From NCBI RefSeq assembly GCF_026153515.1, contig NZ_CP110644.1, positions 3,377,501-3,441,500 of the forward strand: a stretch of DNA of 64,000 nucleotides. The letters are read 5' to 3'. A program made the position numbers and the translations under genes. Within the stretch, counting starts at the first letter, position 1, and each line of letters starts with the position of its first letter. Source of the DNA: Pseudomonas sp. KU26590. Lineage in GTDB: Bacteria; Pseudomonadota; Gammaproteobacteria; Pseudomonadales; Pseudomonadaceae. Below, one piece after another: positions 9,547-19,060 of the stretch. The notes beneath the pieces are model-generated. The model made no database searches and was not told where the DNA came from. It saw nothing but the letters and a program-made list of their open reading frames with translations.

Positions 9547-12500
9547 GTGGCGCACTTTTTCATTGATCGACCGATTTTCGCCTGGGTCATCGCCATCGTG
9601 ATCATGCTCGGCGGCGGCCTGTCCATCAGCCAGTTGCCCCTTGAGCAATACCCGGACATCGCGCCGCCCACCGTGAAGATTTCCGCCACGTACACCGGGG
9701 CCTCGGCCAAGACCGTGGAAGACTCGGTGACCCAGGTCATCGAGCAGCAAATGAAGGGTCTGGATAACCTGACCTACATGTCGGCCACCAGCAGTTCGGC
9801 CGGCAGCGCCAGCATCAGTTTGACCTTTACCGCAGGCACTGACCCTGATGTCGCCCAGATGCAGGTGCAGAACAAGCTGCAACAAGCCGAATCGCGACTA
9901 CCGCAAACGGTACAAAGCGAGGGGCTGACCGTGACCAAGGGCGGCTCGGACTTTTTGATGATTGTCGCCCTGGCGTCGGACGATCCCAGTGTCACCGGCA
10001 CCCAGATCGGTGACTACATCTCCACCACCTTGCTGGACTCGATCAGCCGAATAGACGGTGTCGGCGATGTGCAGACGTTGGGGTCGGGCTACGCCATGCG
10101 CATCTGGCTGGACCCCGCGCTGCTGGAAAAGTACGCCTTGATGCCTTCGGACGTCAGCAGTGCCCTGGAGGCGCAGAACACCGAAGTCTCCGCCGGCCAG
10201 CTCGGTGCCTTGCCGGCCGTCAAGGGGCAGCAGTTGAACGCCACTATCAGCGCCCGCAGCAAACTGCAAACCGTTGAAGAGTTTCGCAATGTGGTGGTCA
10301 AGTCCGACAGTGATGTAGCTGTGGTCCTGCTGGGCGACGTCGCGACCCTGGAGTTGGGCAGTGAAAGCTACGACATCAGTACGGCGCTCAACGGCAAGCC
10401 CGCTGCGGCCATGGGCGTGCAACTGGCGGCAGGCGCCAATGCGCTGAACGTCGGCGAGGCGGTCAAGGCCAAGCTCCAGGAGATGGAGCCGTTCTACCCG
10501 TCAGAAATGCAGCTCAAGAACGTCATTGCCTACGACACCACGCCGTTTGTGAGCCTGTCCATCGAGGAGGTGGTCAAGGCCCTGGGCGAGGCGATCGTGC
10601 TGGTGGTGTTGATCATGTTTCTGTTCCTGCAGAACCTGCGCGCAACGCTGATCCCGGCAATTACCGTGCCAGTGGTGCTGTTGGGCACGTTCGGCGTGTT
10701 GTCGCTGTTCGGCTACTCGATCAACACCCTGACCATGTTCGCCATGGTCCTGGCGATCGGCTTGCTGGTCGATGACGCCATCGTGGTGGTGGAAAACGTC
10801 GAGCGGTTGATGGGCGAGGGGCTGTCGCCCATGGCTGCCACGCGACAATCGATGAGTGAAATCAGCAGTGCACTGGTCGGCATCACCCTGGTGCTGAGTG
10901 CGGTGTTTATTCCGATGGCGTTTTTTGGCGGCTCCACCGGGATTATCTATCGGCAGTTTTCCGTGACCATTGTCTCGGCCATGGTCCTCTCGGTGTTGGT
11001 GGCCATGACCCTGACACCCGCGCTGTGTGCTTCGTTGCTCAAAGCGCATAACGACAAGACGCCGGGTGCTCAGCGCGGGTTCTTCGGCTGGTTCAACCGC
11101 ACCTTTGAACGGGCCAGCGCCGGTTATGAACGGTGGGTGGGTGTGGTGTTGCGGCGCTGGGGACGGAGCCTGCTGCTTTATGGGCTGGTGCTGGTGGTCA
11201 TGGCGGTGGGCTACATGAATCTGGCCACCTCGTTTCTGCCTGACGAAGACCAGGGGATTCTGCTGGCACAGATCCAGTTGCCGGTAGGCGCGACGGACGG
11301 CCGTACGCAAAGCGTGATCAAGCAGTTCGAGGACTACATTCTCAAACAGCCCGAAGTCGAATCGATGATCAGCATCAGCGGGCTGGGCATGGGCGGTAAC
11401 AGCCAGAATACCGCGCGGGCCTTTATCCGCCTCAAGGACTGGGCCGAGCGTGGCAGCTCCGGCCAGGATGCGGCCTCGATTGCCCAGCGGGCGACCCTGG
11501 CGCTGTCCAGCATCGGTGATGCCGACGCGTTCGTCATGCAGCCTCCCACGGTGCGCGGCCTGGGCCAGAGCTCGGGCTTCGACCTTCAACTCAAGGACCT
11601 CGGTGGCCTGGGCCATGATGCGCTAGTGGCGGCTCGCGAAAAGTTGCTTGAGCTGGCCAGAAAAGACCCACGCTTGCAGGGGGTTCGCAGTAATGGCCTG
11701 GACGATGCGCCGCAGCTAAAGATCAGCATTGACGACCGCAAGGCCGGCGCCCTGAGCCTGAGCACCAGCGACATCAACGCCACCCTGTCGACGGCGTTGG
11801 GCGGTACGTACGTGAACGACTTTCTCAATCAGGGCCGGGTGAAGAAAGTCTATGTGCAGGGGCAAGCCTCCTCGCGCATGCAGGCGGCGGACCTTGATCA
11901 TTGGTTTGTGCGCAACAGCAACGGTGACATGGTGCCGTTCTCGTCCTTTGCCAGCAGCGCGTGGAGTTATGGCTCGCCGTTACTGGAGCGCTACAACGGT
12001 AATGCGTCCCTGGAAATCGTCGGCGATCCCGCGCCAGGCGTCAGTTCCGGGGACGCGATGAACGCGGTTCAAGCCATCGTCGGGCAATTGCCCCAGGGCA
12101 TCGGCTACGAGTGGACAGGGCAGTCCTATCAGCTACGGCTGTCCGGGTCTCAGGCACCGCTGCTCTACGCGATCTCGGTGTTGTTTGTGTTCCTGTGCCT
12201 GGCCGCACTCTACGAGAGTTGGTCGGTGCCGTTCTCGGTGATTCTGGTGGTGCCCCTGGGGGTGATCGGTGCAGTGCTCGCGACCCGTGTCGCCGGGTTG
12301 AGCAACGACGTGTACTTCCAGGTCGGGCTATTGACCACCGTGGGGCTGGCCGCGAAAAACGCGATCCTCATCGTTGAGTTCGCCAAACACCTGCAAGAGC
12401 AGGGCAACAGCGTGATTGACGCGACGCTGATCGCGGTGCGCCAACGCCTGCGGCCGATCCTGATGACGTCCCTGGCGTTCATGTTCGGCGTGTTGCCACT

Positions 12501-12681
12501 GGCCTTGAGTACCGGCGCAGGCTCGGCCGGGCGTCAGGCCATCGGTACTGGCGTGCTGGGCGGCATGTTCAGCGCCACGGTGCTGGGGATCTTCTTCGTA
12601 CCGCTGTTCTTCTTGCTGATCCGCCGCCGCTTTGGCCGCGTACGCAACGCTAACCAATCTGCCCCGACAGGTGATGCATGA
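9547..12681 (+). CDS. RND multidrug efflux pump, inner-membrane subunit (HAE1/AcrB type)
   Basis: 1044 residues, the normal length for AcrB/MexB transporters. It starts [17 protein letters not shown], the family's TM1 signature. The proton-relay aspartates lie in TM4 ([13 protein letters not shown]409 and D410) and the partner lysine in TM10 ([13 protein letters not shown]937). Two large periplasmic loops follow TM1 and TM7. The GTG at 9547 is preferred over an upstream in-frame TTG because GGAGG lies 7 nt before it. It is proton-driven, trimeric, and exports amphiphilic compounds together with the flanking adaptor and channel. Its stop overlaps the outer-membrane factor gene by 4 nt. Confidence 0.94.
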   Translation: MAHFFIDRPIFAWVIAIVIMLGGGLSISQLPLEQYPDIAPPTVKISATYTGASAKTVEDSVTQVIEQQMKGLDNLTYMSATSSSAGSASISLTFTAGTDPDVAQMQVQNKLQQAESRLPQTVQSEGLTVTKGGSDFLMIVALASDDPSVTGTQIGDYISTTLLDSISRIDGVGDVQTLGSGYAMRIWLDPALLEKYALMPSDVSSALEAQNTEVSAGQLGALPAVKGQQLNATISARSKLQTVEEFRNVVVKSDSDVAVVLLGDVATLELGSESYDISTALNGKPAAAMGVQLAAGANALNVGEAVKAKLQEMEPFYPSEMQLKNVIAYDTTPFVSLSIEEVVKALGEAIVLVVLIMFLFLQNLRATLIPAITVPVVLLGTFGVLSLFGYSINTLTMFAMVLAIGLLVDDAIVVVENVERLMGEGLSPMAATRQSMSEISSALVGITLVLSAVFIPMAFFGGSTGIIYRQFSVTIVSAMVLSVLVAMTLTPALCASLLKAHNDKTPGAQRGFFGWFNRTFERASAGYERWVGVVLRRWGRSLLLYGLVLVVMAVGYMNLATSFLPDEDQGILLAQIQLPVGATDGRTQSVIKQFEDYILKQPEVESMISISGLGMGGNSQNTARAFIRLKDWAERGSSGQDAASIAQRATLALSSIGDADAFVMQPPTVRGLGQSSGFDLQLKDLGGLGHDALVAAREKLLELARKDPRLQGVRSNGLDDAPQLKISIDDRKAGALSLSTSDINATLSTALGGTYVNDFLNQGRVKKVYVQGQASSRMQAADLDHWFVRNSNGDMVPFSSFASSAWSYGSPLLERYNGNASLEIVGDPAPGVSSGDAMNAVQAIVGQLPQGIGYEWTGQSYQLRLSGSQAPLLYAISVLFVFLCLAALYESWSVPFSVILVVPLGVIGAVLATRVAGLSNDVYFQVGLLTTVGLAAKNAILIVEFAKHLQEQGNSVIDATLIAVRQRLRPILMTSLAFMFGVLPLALSTGAGSAGRQAIGTGVLGGMFSATVLGIFFVPLFFLLIRRRFGRVRNANQSAPTGDA

Positions 12682-14072
12682 TCAAGTCGCACTGGCCCTT
12701 GCTGGCCGCATTGGCCCTGGGGGGCTGCGTGAATCTGGCGCCGCAGTATGAGCGCCCTGAAGCGCCCGTCTCCGAGCAATGGCTGCCGGCCGCCAGCCTG
12801 CCGAAAGGGCAGGTCAGCGCCGATATCAAATGGCAGCAGTTCTTTACTGACCGCCGCCTGGCGCAGTTACAGACGCTGGCGCTGGCCAACAACCGTGACT
12901 TGCGCCTGGCCAGCCTGAACGTTGAAAAGGCCCAGGCGCAGTACCGTATCAAGCGCGCGGACCTGTTTCCCGCCGTTGACGCAAGCGTCAGCGGCACCCA
13001 CAGCCGTACGCCGGGAGGACTGTCCAACACTGGCACCGCAGTCACCACCCATGATTACAGCGCCGAACTGGGGCTGAGCAGTTATGAGCTGGACGTGTTT
13101 GGCCGGGTACGCAACCTGCGTGACGAAGCGCTCGAAGACTACCTGGCCCTGACGGAGACCCGGCGCAGCACGCAAATCAGCCTGGTGGCCGAGGTCGCCA
13201 CCGCCTGGCTGACGTTGGCCGCCGACAACGAACGGTTGTCGCTGGCCCAGCAAACCCTGACCAGCCAGTTGGCCACCTACGACCTGACCCAGCGCAGCTA
13301 TGCCTTGGGCGGCTCTGCGGAGTTGGCCGTGGCCCAGGCACAGACCACGGTCGAAACGGCACGGGGCGATGTGGCCCTCTATGAGAGCGAGATTCTGCAG
13401 GACCGCAACGCCTTGCGCCTGCTGGTGGGCAGTGATCTGCCCGAAGCGCTTTTGCCGGGCACGCACCTGGAATCGGCGGCGGTGTTGGTGGAAATTCCAC
13501 CAGGCTTGCCCTCCAGCCTGTTGCAACAGCGTCCGGATGTGTTGTCAGCGGAGCACACGCTCAGGTCCGCCAATATTGACATTGGCGCGGCCCGTGCGGC
13601 GTTCTACCCGAGCATCACCCTGACCGCCAGCGCCGGCTCATCCAGCTCTGCGCTGGCCGGCCTGTTCAAAGCCGGCAGCGGCGCCTGGACCTTTGCGCCG
13701 AGTATCAGCGTGCCCATTTTCAACGGGGGAAGTAACCGCGCGACCCTGGATTCGGCCAGAGTCGAACGTGACATCCAGGTACAGACCTATCAGCAAACCC
13801 TGCAGACCGCGTTCCGTGAAGTGGCCGACGCATTGGCCGTGCGCAGCACGCTGGATCGCCGTATCGCCGCGCAACAGGCGCTGACCGACGCCAGCCGTAA
13901 AAGCTTCGAACTCTCGGATGCCTTGTATCGCGGCGGCTCGAAAAGTTACCTCGAAGCCCTGGATGCACAACGCTCGCTCTACAGCGCCCAGCAAGACCTG
14001 ATCACCCTGCGCCTGACCGAGCAGAGCAACCGCATCACCTTATACAAAGTGCTGGGGGGCGGCGGGTACTGA
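12678..14072 (+). CDS. Outer-membrane efflux channel lipoprotein (OprM/NodT family)
   Basis: 464 residues with a lipoprotein signal ending ALGGC (Cys17). The two repeated OEP halves are seen as long Ala/Gln/Leu-rich helices (about 65-250 and 265-455) separated by the typical [20 protein letters not shown] linker, followed by the second conserved strand region ([17 protein letters not shown]). It forms the trimeric outer-membrane exit duct for the adaptor and pump encoded immediately upstream, to which it is joined by a 4-nt overlap. The C-terminus ends KVLGGGGY, as in many OprM relatives. Confidence 0.93.
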   Translation: MIKSHWPLLAALALGGCVNLAPQYERPEAPVSEQWLPAASLPKGQVSADIKWQQFFTDRRLAQLQTLALANNRDLRLASLNVEKAQAQYRIKRADLFPAVDASVSGTHSRTPGGLSNTGTAVTTHDYSAELGLSSYELDVFGRVRNLRDEALEDYLALTETRRSTQISLVAEVATAWLTLAADNERLSLAQQTLTSQLATYDLTQRSYALGGSAELAVAQAQTTVETARGDVALYESEILQDRNALRLLVGSDLPEALLPGTHLESAAVLVEIPPGLPSSLLQQRPDVLSAEHTLRSANIDIGAARAAFYPSITLTASAGSSSSALAGLFKAGSGAWTFAPSISVPIFNGGSNRATLDSARVERDIQVQTYQQTLQTAFREVADALAVRSTLDRRIAAQQALTDASRKSFELSDALYRGGSKSYLEALDAQRSLYSAQQDLITLRLTEQSNRITLYKVLGGGGY

Positions 14073-14183
14073 GGGTTCAGTCGAATTGACGCCGCCACGT
14101 GCACACACACACATACAACGACCGCAGCAATGGAACGGCCTGCGCGCAACAAATCGGGTTACTTCACTCACTGGGGAATAAAC

Positions 14184-14885
14184 ATGTGCGCTTTTCGTTC
14201 CGCACCAAGCCGGCGCCTGCAAGGGCTCACCTGCGCCTGCTTGATCACCGTTTCACCGCTTTGCCATGCGGACCCGGACACGGACCCATGGGAAGGTTTT
14301 AACCGGCCGGTGTTTTCGTTCAACGACACCTTGGATACGTATGCGCTCAAACCCCTGGCTCAAGGTTATCAATTCGTCACCCCCCACCTTGTCCAGGATG
14401 GAATTCACAACGTGTTGAACAATCTGGGAGAGGTGAAAAATCTGGCTAACAATCTACTTCAAGCCAGGTTTCATAGCGCCGGCGTTGATACGAGCCGATT
14501 TTTGTTCAACAGCACGATTGGCCTGGCGGGTTTGATCGACGTCGCCACGCCGATGGGGTTACAGCGCAGTGATGAGGACTTCGGTCAAACCCTCGGTCAC
14601 TGGGGGGTCGGTAGCGGCCCGTACCTGGTACTGCCCTTTCTGGGGCCGAGCACATTGCGCGATGCACCGGCAATCCTGCCCGATGCCTACGCCAACCCGA
14701 TTCGCTACATCGGCGACGTCCCTACGCGTAATAGCCTGTATGGCGCGAGCATCATCGACGGACGGGCTCAATACCTGAAGTCTGAAAAACTCATCACGGG
14801 CGACAAGTACAACTTTATCCGAAGTGTCTATCTGCAAACCCGAGCGTTCAAGATCAAGGGGGGAGAGGTGCAGGATGACTTTTGA
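14184..14885 (+). CDS. mlaA: MlaA/VacJ-family protein (outer-membrane phospholipid asymmetry)
   Basis: Family hallmarks: DPWEGFNRPVFSFNDTLD near the N-terminus, repeated GLIDVATPMGL and DFGQTLGHWGVGSGPYLVLPFLGPST, then the DAYANPI segment. MlaA sits with porins in the outer membrane and removes misplaced phospholipids from the outer leaflet. The ATG at 14184 (233 residues) is preferred to 14130 because GGGGA lies 6 nt upstream and translation then starts at a signal peptide, MCAFRSAPSRRLQG. The likely cut is after CHA, and the lipobox expected in classical MlaA is not clear. It is co-directional with the efflux operon but 111 nt away. It may be a paralog rather than the housekeeping mlaA copy. 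Confidence 0.85.
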   Translation: MCAFRSAPSRRLQGLTCACLITVSPLCHADPDTDPWEGFNRPVFSFNDTLDTYALKPLAQGYQFVTPHLVQDGIHNVLNNLGEVKNLANNLLQARFHSAGVDTSRFLFNSTIGLAGLIDVATPMGLQRSDEDFGQTLGHWGVGSGPYLVLPFLGPSTLRDAPAILPDAYANPIRYIGDVPTRNSLYGASIIDGRAQYLKSEKLITGDKYNFIRSVYLQTRAFKIKGGEVQDDF

Positions 14886-14934
14886 TCAGTTGGACGACGC
14901 GCAACCCCGTGCATGCCAAGATGAGTCACCCTGA

Positions 14935-15001
14935 CGGGCTTGCCCGCTCTCATCCCCCAGCCCGCGCTATCTTTCGTCTGCCAGGGATCGAAACCCCTGG
15001 C
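14935..15001. repeat. REP-like stem and hairpin between convergent genes
   Basis: CGGGC-TT-GCCCG at 14935-14946 resembles the core of Pseudomonas REP elements. A second hairpin has arms GCCAGGG (14980-14986) and CCCTGGC (14995-15001) with an 8-nt loop. Neither is followed by a T-run. Their position between two convergent stops suggests a transcription-ending or mRNA-stabilising role. Confidence 0.35.
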
Positions 15002-15015
15002 TGGAAACAACGCGT

Positions 15016-16254
15016 TCAACTGGCTTTCGGCTCTCCCTGTCCGATTTGCCAGACATAGGGTGGCTCTGTGCCGTTGATGCTCCAGTCACCGACGATCTTC
15101 GCCTTGTAGATGAGCGGGTTATGGGACGCGACGGTACGCGCGTTACGCCAGTGTCGATCCAGGGCTTTATTGACGCTGATGCCTGAGGCGCCGAGCGCAT
15201 TGAACAGGTCGGTAGCGGCTCGCAGAATGAGGTCAGAGACCACGACCTGTGCTTTCGCCGTTTCGATTTCTGCTGCAATGTTCGCCGTTCGCTCTGCCTC
15301 GGCATTCCCCGAAAACCGCGCTTCGTAGGCGTGCTGCAAGGGCCTTGCAGAGCGAAGGGTGGTGGCCTGTGCAGCGTAAACTTGCGCGGAAATTTGACCG
15401 ACCACTTGCTGGATCTGAACATCGGCGCTCACGCGGGTGGCATTGCCGTGGCTGTAAACACGTGTGCGCTCGCGGATCTGCTGGGTAATGTCGCGTTCTA
15501 TCGCCCGACCTGTGCCCGCCAATACGGCGAGCAATACCAGTTGATAAAAAGCAGTTTGATATTTGAAACGGTTTTCGAAGGGGATGATGTGTGTCGCGGG
15601 AACCGGAACGTTATTGAACACCGACGTCCCGCTGCCCGTCGTGCGTTGTCCAAAACCGTCCCAATCATCACTTTGCTGTACACCGGCGTGACGGGCATTC
15701 ACTACGGCAATAATGTCCGCACCCGTGTCTGAGCGCTGCGCGTACACGTCGATCCAGTCAGCAAATAGACTGCCGGTGCTGTAGTATTTTTTTCCGCTCA
15801 AAAGAAACTGTGCTCCGTCCGGAGTCGCTTTGGTGATGACTTCACCGAGCTTTACATCGCCTGTTTCGGTCCAGGCGTTACCCACTAAGTCGCCTGCAAC
15901 GAAGCGCCGGAACCATGTGTCGCGTTCGGCCGTCGGGGGCGAATTCAGTTGATCTTCCACGAAGGCAAAATGGCCGCGCAGGGACTGCGGAATGTTGGAG
16001 TCGGCTTCGGCCAGTTCGATCAGCAACTCGAACAGTTGCTCAACAGAAGCGCCGGCGCCGCCATATTCTGTGGGCACTCGGATAGCACCGAACCCGGCCT
16101 GTTTGAGCCACTTAATGGGTTCGTAAGGAAGAGTTCGAGCGTTTTCCCGCTCAACGGTGCCCGCTGCAATGTGCTGGAACAGCGGCCGAAAACGATTAGC
16201 CAGTGCTTCGTAGTCGGTACCCAGAGAAAGCGGATTGTTTGGCGTGTCAGGCAT
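15016..16254 (-). CDS. Acyl-CoA-dehydrogenase-fold flavin oxidoreductase, DszC/SfnB-like
   Basis: 412 residues with the three-part acyl-CoA dehydrogenase layout: N-terminal helices ending in VPTEYGGAGAS, a middle beta domain (WTETGDVKLGE, LSGKKYYSTGSLFADW, DDWDGFGQRTTGSGT), and a C-terminal four-helix domain ending RHWRNARTVASHNPLIYK. The STG-x-LFADW and GFGQR-x-T-x-SGT signatures belong to flavin-dependent monooxygenases of the DszC/SfnB group, which use FMNH2 supplied by a reductase, not to fatty-acid dehydrogenases. GGAG lies 7 nt before the ATG. It is divergent from sfnG across a region with sigma-54-type elements, so use of organic sulfur under sulfate limitation is likely. The exact substrate is unknown. 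Confidence 0.75.
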   Translation of the reverse strand: MPDTPNNPLSLGTDYEALANRFRPLFQHIAAGTVERENARTLPYEPIKWLKQAGFGAIRVPTEYGGAGASVEQLFELLIELAEADSNIPQSLRGHFAFVEDQLNSPPTAERDTWFRRFVAGDLVGNAWTETGDVKLGEVITKATPDGAQFLLSGKKYYSTGSLFADWIDVYAQRSDTGADIIAVVNARHAGVQQSDDWDGFGQRTTGSGTSVFNNVPVPATHIIPFENRFKYQTAFYQLVLLAVLAGTGRAIERDITQQIRERTRVYSHGNATRVSADVQIQQVVGQISAQVYAAQATTLRSARPLQHAYEARFSGNAEAERTANIAAEIETAKAQVVVSDLILRAATDLFNALGASGISVNKALDRHWRNARTVASHNPLIYKAKIVGDWSINGTEPPYVWQIGQGEPKAS

Positions 16255-16314
16255 GGGGCAACTCCGGTGACCATGAAAGCCGTCCGGTGCTGGCGGCTTT
16301 GATACACCCGCTTT

Positions 16315-16329
16315 GCATGCTCCATGCCG
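16315..16329 (-). promoter_or_regulatory. Weak sigma-54-type promoter match facing the DszC/SfnB-like gene
   Basis: On the minus strand CGGCAT and ATGC place GG and GC exactly 10 nt apart, as sigma-54 promoters require, 61 nt upstream of the ATG at 16254. Both boxes differ from the TGGCAC/TTGC consensus, so this is tentative. Confidence 0.3.
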
Positions 16330-16381
16330 AACGCTATCGGGCCGATTATTCTGGGTGAATGCTTCGAATTGAGGGACATCG

Positions 16382-16399
16382 CTGTTGATGCATCAACAG
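16382..16399. promoter_or_regulatory. 18-bp perfect palindrome, candidate activator site
   Basis: CTGTTGATGCATCAACAG is a perfect palindrome about 160 bp upstream of the sfnG -24 box, the usual distance for a sigma-54 enhancer site, and about 50 bp upstream of the weaker minus-strand promoter match. SfnR is the known sigma-54 activator of sfn genes in P. putida; binding here is inference. Confidence 0.45.
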
Positions 16400-16415
16400 T
16401 TGTGTTGTTTCGCTG

Positions 16416-16431
16416 GCTGTCTTGCGACAGC
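16416..16431. promoter_or_regulatory. Inverted repeat GCTGTC-TTGC-GACAGC
   Basis: Perfect 6-bp arms with a 4-nt centre, 16 nt from the 18-bp palindrome. It could be a second activator site. Confidence 0.3.
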
Positions 16432-16558
16432 GTTTCGCAGCGTGCGGGAAACACGACTGTTTGCCTGGAAACACCTGTTCAGCAAAACGTTGTTTGCCGA
16501 CAGATCTAAAACCCGTGACCCGGTCGTTAACCCGTTGAAATGGCTCTAAATAAACAAC

Positions 16559-16574
16559 TGGCACAGTTGCTGCT
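16559..16574 (+). promoter_or_regulatory. Sigma-54 (-24/-12) promoter of sfnG
   Basis: TGGCAC at 16559-16564, then 5 nt, then CTGC at 16570-16573, giving GG and GC separated by exactly 10 nt. Only one base differs from TGGCAC-N5-TTGC. It lies 80 nt upstream of the sfnG ATG. sfnG homologs are reported to be sigma-54-dependent. Confidence 0.65.
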
Positions 16575-16654
16575 ATTTCCTCAACAGGCAGGTAAACACA
16601 CCGTACTTGGCGACCACGCCGGGCGGCTCCCTTGCTCTATTTGGAGATCGGTAG

Positions 16655-17755
16655 ATGAGTCAGAACGCAATTAAATTCGCATACTGGGTACCTAACGTCA
16701 GCGGCGGTTTGATCGTCAGTAAAATCGAACAACGCACCCACTGGGGCATCGAGTACAACCGCAAGCTGGCTCAAATTGCCGAGCAGTCGGGCTTTGAGTA
16801 CGGCCTCACGCAAATCCGGTTCACGGCCGGTTATGGCGCCGATAACCAGCATGAGTCTGTTGCGTTCAGCCATGCATTGCTGGCGGCGACCGAGAAACTC
16901 AAGGTCATCGCCGCCATCCTTCCCGGGCCCTGGACGCCCGCCGTCGTTGCCAAGCAACTGGCGACGATCGATCAACTGACGGCCGGGCGTGTGGCGATCA
17001 ACATTGTCAGTGGCTGGTTCAAAGGTGAATTCCAAGCCATCGGCGAGCCCTGGCTGGAGCATGACGAGCGCTATCGTCGTTCGGAAGAGTTCATCCAGGC
17101 GTTGAAAGGCATTTGGACAACCGACAATTTCACCTTCAAAGGCGATTTCTATCGCTTCCACAATTACACACTGCGTCCGAAGCCGATTCAGCAGCCCCAT
17201 CCTGAAATCTTTCAGGGCGGCAGCTCCCGCGCCGCCCGCGACATGGCTGCGCGCGTGTCTGACTGGTACTTCACCAATGGCAACACGGTAGAAGGCATCA
17301 AGGCGCAGGTGAATGATATTCGCGCCAAGGCAGCGGCCAACGGGCATTCCGTGAAGATCGGGGTCAACGCGTTCATCATCGCCCGCGAAACCGAAGAGCA
17401 AGCGCGCGCGGTGCTTCAGGAAATCATCGATCAGGCAGACCCTGAAGCGGTGAATGCATTCGGCGATGCGGCAAAACAGGCCGGGAAGGCCAGTCCTGAA
17501 GGCGAGGGTAATTGGGCCAAGTCCACGTTTGAAGACCTGGTTCAATACAACGACGGGTTTAAAACCAATCTGATTGGAACGCCGAAACAGATTGCGGAGC
17601 GCATTGTGGCGTTAAAAGCCGTGGGCGTGGATCTGGTGCTCTCTGCGTTTCTGCACTTTCAGGAGGAAGTCGCGTATTTCGGTGAACACGTACTGCCGCT
17701 AGTACGCGCGCTGGAAGCCTCACATCACAGCGTTTCTGCTGCTCAAAGCGCCTGA
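16655..17755 (+). CDS. sfnG: FMNH2-dependent dimethyl sulfone monooxygenase SfnG
   Basis: 366-residue luciferase-like (LLM) TIM-barrel flavin monooxygenase. It starts KFAYWVPNVSGGLIVSKIEQRTHWG and carries the family stretches AAILPGPWTPAVVAKQ, GRVAINIVSGWFKGEF, HDERYRRSEEF and PHPEIFQGGSSRAARDMAA, all recognisable as SfnG. Known reaction: dimethyl sulfone + FMNH2 + O2 to methanesulfinate and formaldehyde, part of the route from dimethyl sulfide to usable sulfite. It needs a separate flavin reductase, and none is encoded next to it. The upstream sigma-54 promoter fits known regulation. The downstream LysR gene is convergent, and a short weak stem followed by TTTTTT occurs just after the stop. 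Confidence 0.92.
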   Translation: MSQNAIKFAYWVPNVSGGLIVSKIEQRTHWGIEYNRKLAQIAEQSGFEYGLTQIRFTAGYGADNQHESVAFSHALLAATEKLKVIAAILPGPWTPAVVAKQLATIDQLTAGRVAINIVSGWFKGEFQAIGEPWLEHDERYRRSEEFIQALKGIWTTDNFTFKGDFYRFHNYTLRPKPIQQPHPEIFQGGSSRAARDMAARVSDWYFTNGNTVEGIKAQVNDIRAKAAANGHSVKIGVNAFIIARETEEQARAVLQEIIDQADPEAVNAFGDAAKQAGKASPEGEGNWAKSTFEDLVQYNDGFKTNLIGTPKQIAERIVALKAVGVDLVLSAFLHFQEEVAYFGEHVLPLVRALEASHHSVSAAQSA

Positions 17756-17782
17756 GGTTTTTTGATGAGCGACTCCCGGACA

Positions 17783-18694
17783 TCAGTGTTCTCTCTGCCC
17801 CATGACGTGCTCAATCCTGCTTCGTAGCCATCGCTCGGCCGGGTCACTGTCCATGACACTCAACCATGTCATGGACAACTCCAGCGTCGGCGTGACAAAG
17901 GGCAGGGGTTCGGCCTGTAACGCGCTGGTCTGGCTCAAGGCCAACGCCAGGTAGTCCGGCAGATTGCACAGCATGTTGCTGCCAGCCATGAGGGCAGGGA
18001 GCGTTGTGTACTGGGGAATGGAAAGCACGGCCTTGCGCGTGCGTCCCACGGCTTCCAGCCACTCATCAGCGAAGCTGGAAATGTTGGCCACATGGGACAC
18101 CACCACGTGAGGACGCGTGCAGTATTCATCCAGGGTAAGCGGCGTAGCGGACAGATCAGTACGCAACACCATGGGGACTACTTTTCGGAGCAGTTTGCGC
18201 TTGGCATTGGCCGGGAGATCTTTGGTGATGCAAACCCCTGCGGTGATCTCGCCAGAGGCCAATAGCTCGGAAATGCTCCAATAATTTGCCTGTTTAATCA
18301 CAATCACGACATGGGGAGCCTCCTCACGCAGCGCCTGTAGCAACGCTGGCATCAGGCTGTATTCGACATCGTCAGACAGTCCGATTCGAAACGTCATGTC
18401 GCTGCTGGCGGGGTCAAAATCGTGGGTCAAACTCAGTGCCACCGACATGGCATCCAGCGCCGGGGACAGATGATGGATGATCTCGTTGGCCCGCGCGGTA
18501 GGCTCCATTCTGTTGCCCACACGAATGAACAGCGGGTCATTGAAGAGCGCGCGCAGGCGGTTCAGTGCGGAGCTGATGGTGGGCTGACCGAGGAAAAGCT
18601 TTTCAGCTGCTCGCGTGACATTGCGCTCCAGCATCAAGGTCTCGAACACCACCATCAGGTTAATGTCGGCCTTGCGTAGCTCATTTCGATTCAT
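17783..18694 (-). CDS. LysR-family transcriptional regulator
   Basis: 303 residues from ATG 18694, which has AGAGGGAA about 9 nt upstream; the longer open frame to 18829 lacks homology and a ribosome site. The winged helix-turn-helix covers about 1-65 (LMVVFETLMLERNVTRAAEKLFLGQPTISSALNRLR) and the periplasmic-binding-protein-like effector domain about 95-300. The ADINLMVVFETL start and NDPLFIRVGNRMEPT resemble the NodD/NahR branch. It is convergent with sfnG and separated by 366 bp from another, divergent LysR gene, so its target is not obvious. It may act on that shared region. Confidence 0.85.
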   Translation of the reverse strand: MNRNELRKADINLMVVFETLMLERNVTRAAEKLFLGQPTISSALNRLRALFNDPLFIRVGNRMEPTARANEIIHHLSPALDAMSVALSLTHDFDPASSDMTFRIGLSDDVEYSLMPALLQALREEAPHVVIVIKQANYWSISELLASGEITAGVCITKDLPANAKRKLLRKVVPMVLRTDLSATPLTLDEYCTRPHVVVSHVANISSFADEWLEAVGRTRKAVLSIPQYTTLPALMAGSNMLCNLPDYLALALSQTSALQAEPLPFVTPTLELSMTWLSVMDSDPAERWLRSRIEHVMGQREH

Positions 18695-19060
18695 AAGCCG
18701 CTTCCCTCTCAACCGCCATTGTCTGTGCTCTGGATTATTGAGCGATGCCCATTCTAGGGAGGCTGCGGGGCTTGCGCCAGCGCGTGTGCCACCACGCAGA
18801 ATGGACTGGCGGATTGCCGTCCCCGTCAACGTTCAATAACGGCTCTTGATCCGTTCCTTCATCAAGCGGTACCGGGTGTTGATGTTCAAAAAATCACTGG
18901 CCAACAATCAATAACCGTTATCACTGTTTGCCATGCCGAGGTTCATACACTCATTGCTAAGGTAGCTCCGGCCGCTCTGTACTCTTGCTTAGCGTTGGCC
19001 TGTCACCGGTCGCGCACCTTGAAGCACGACCTTCCGATTTTCAGAAAAAAAGGAGCGGTC
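18695..19060. other. 366-bp region between two divergent LysR genes
   Basis: No gene is supported. It contains the inverted repeat at 18910-18922 and another half-match (AATAACGG) near 18834. Confidence 0.5.
18910..18922. promoter_or_regulatory. Inverted repeat ATAAC-C-GTTAT, copy 1
   Basis: AATAACCGTTATC contains a perfect ATAAC/GTTAT inverted repeat with a 1-nt centre, 139 nt upstream of the LysR start at 19061. The same motif recurs at 20019-20031 upstream of marR. Confidence 0.45.

Larger units (their letters stand above)
16255..16654. other. 400-bp divergent regulatory region of the organosulfur locus
   Basis: No gene is seen. It contains a strong sigma-54 promoter match facing sfnG, a weaker one facing the oxidoreductase gene, an 18-bp palindrome and a second inverted repeat. 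These are listed separately. Confidence 0.6.

Noticed and set aside
14099..14116. A CA-dinucleotide tract upstream of the MlaA-like gene.
   Set aside because: Too short and simple to interpret. It overlaps no motif and has no partner sequence nearby.
17741..17773. A terminator after sfnG formed by CTCA/TGAG arms followed by TTTTTT.
   Set aside because: The 4-bp stem is too weak to call as a separate feature even though the T-run is real.
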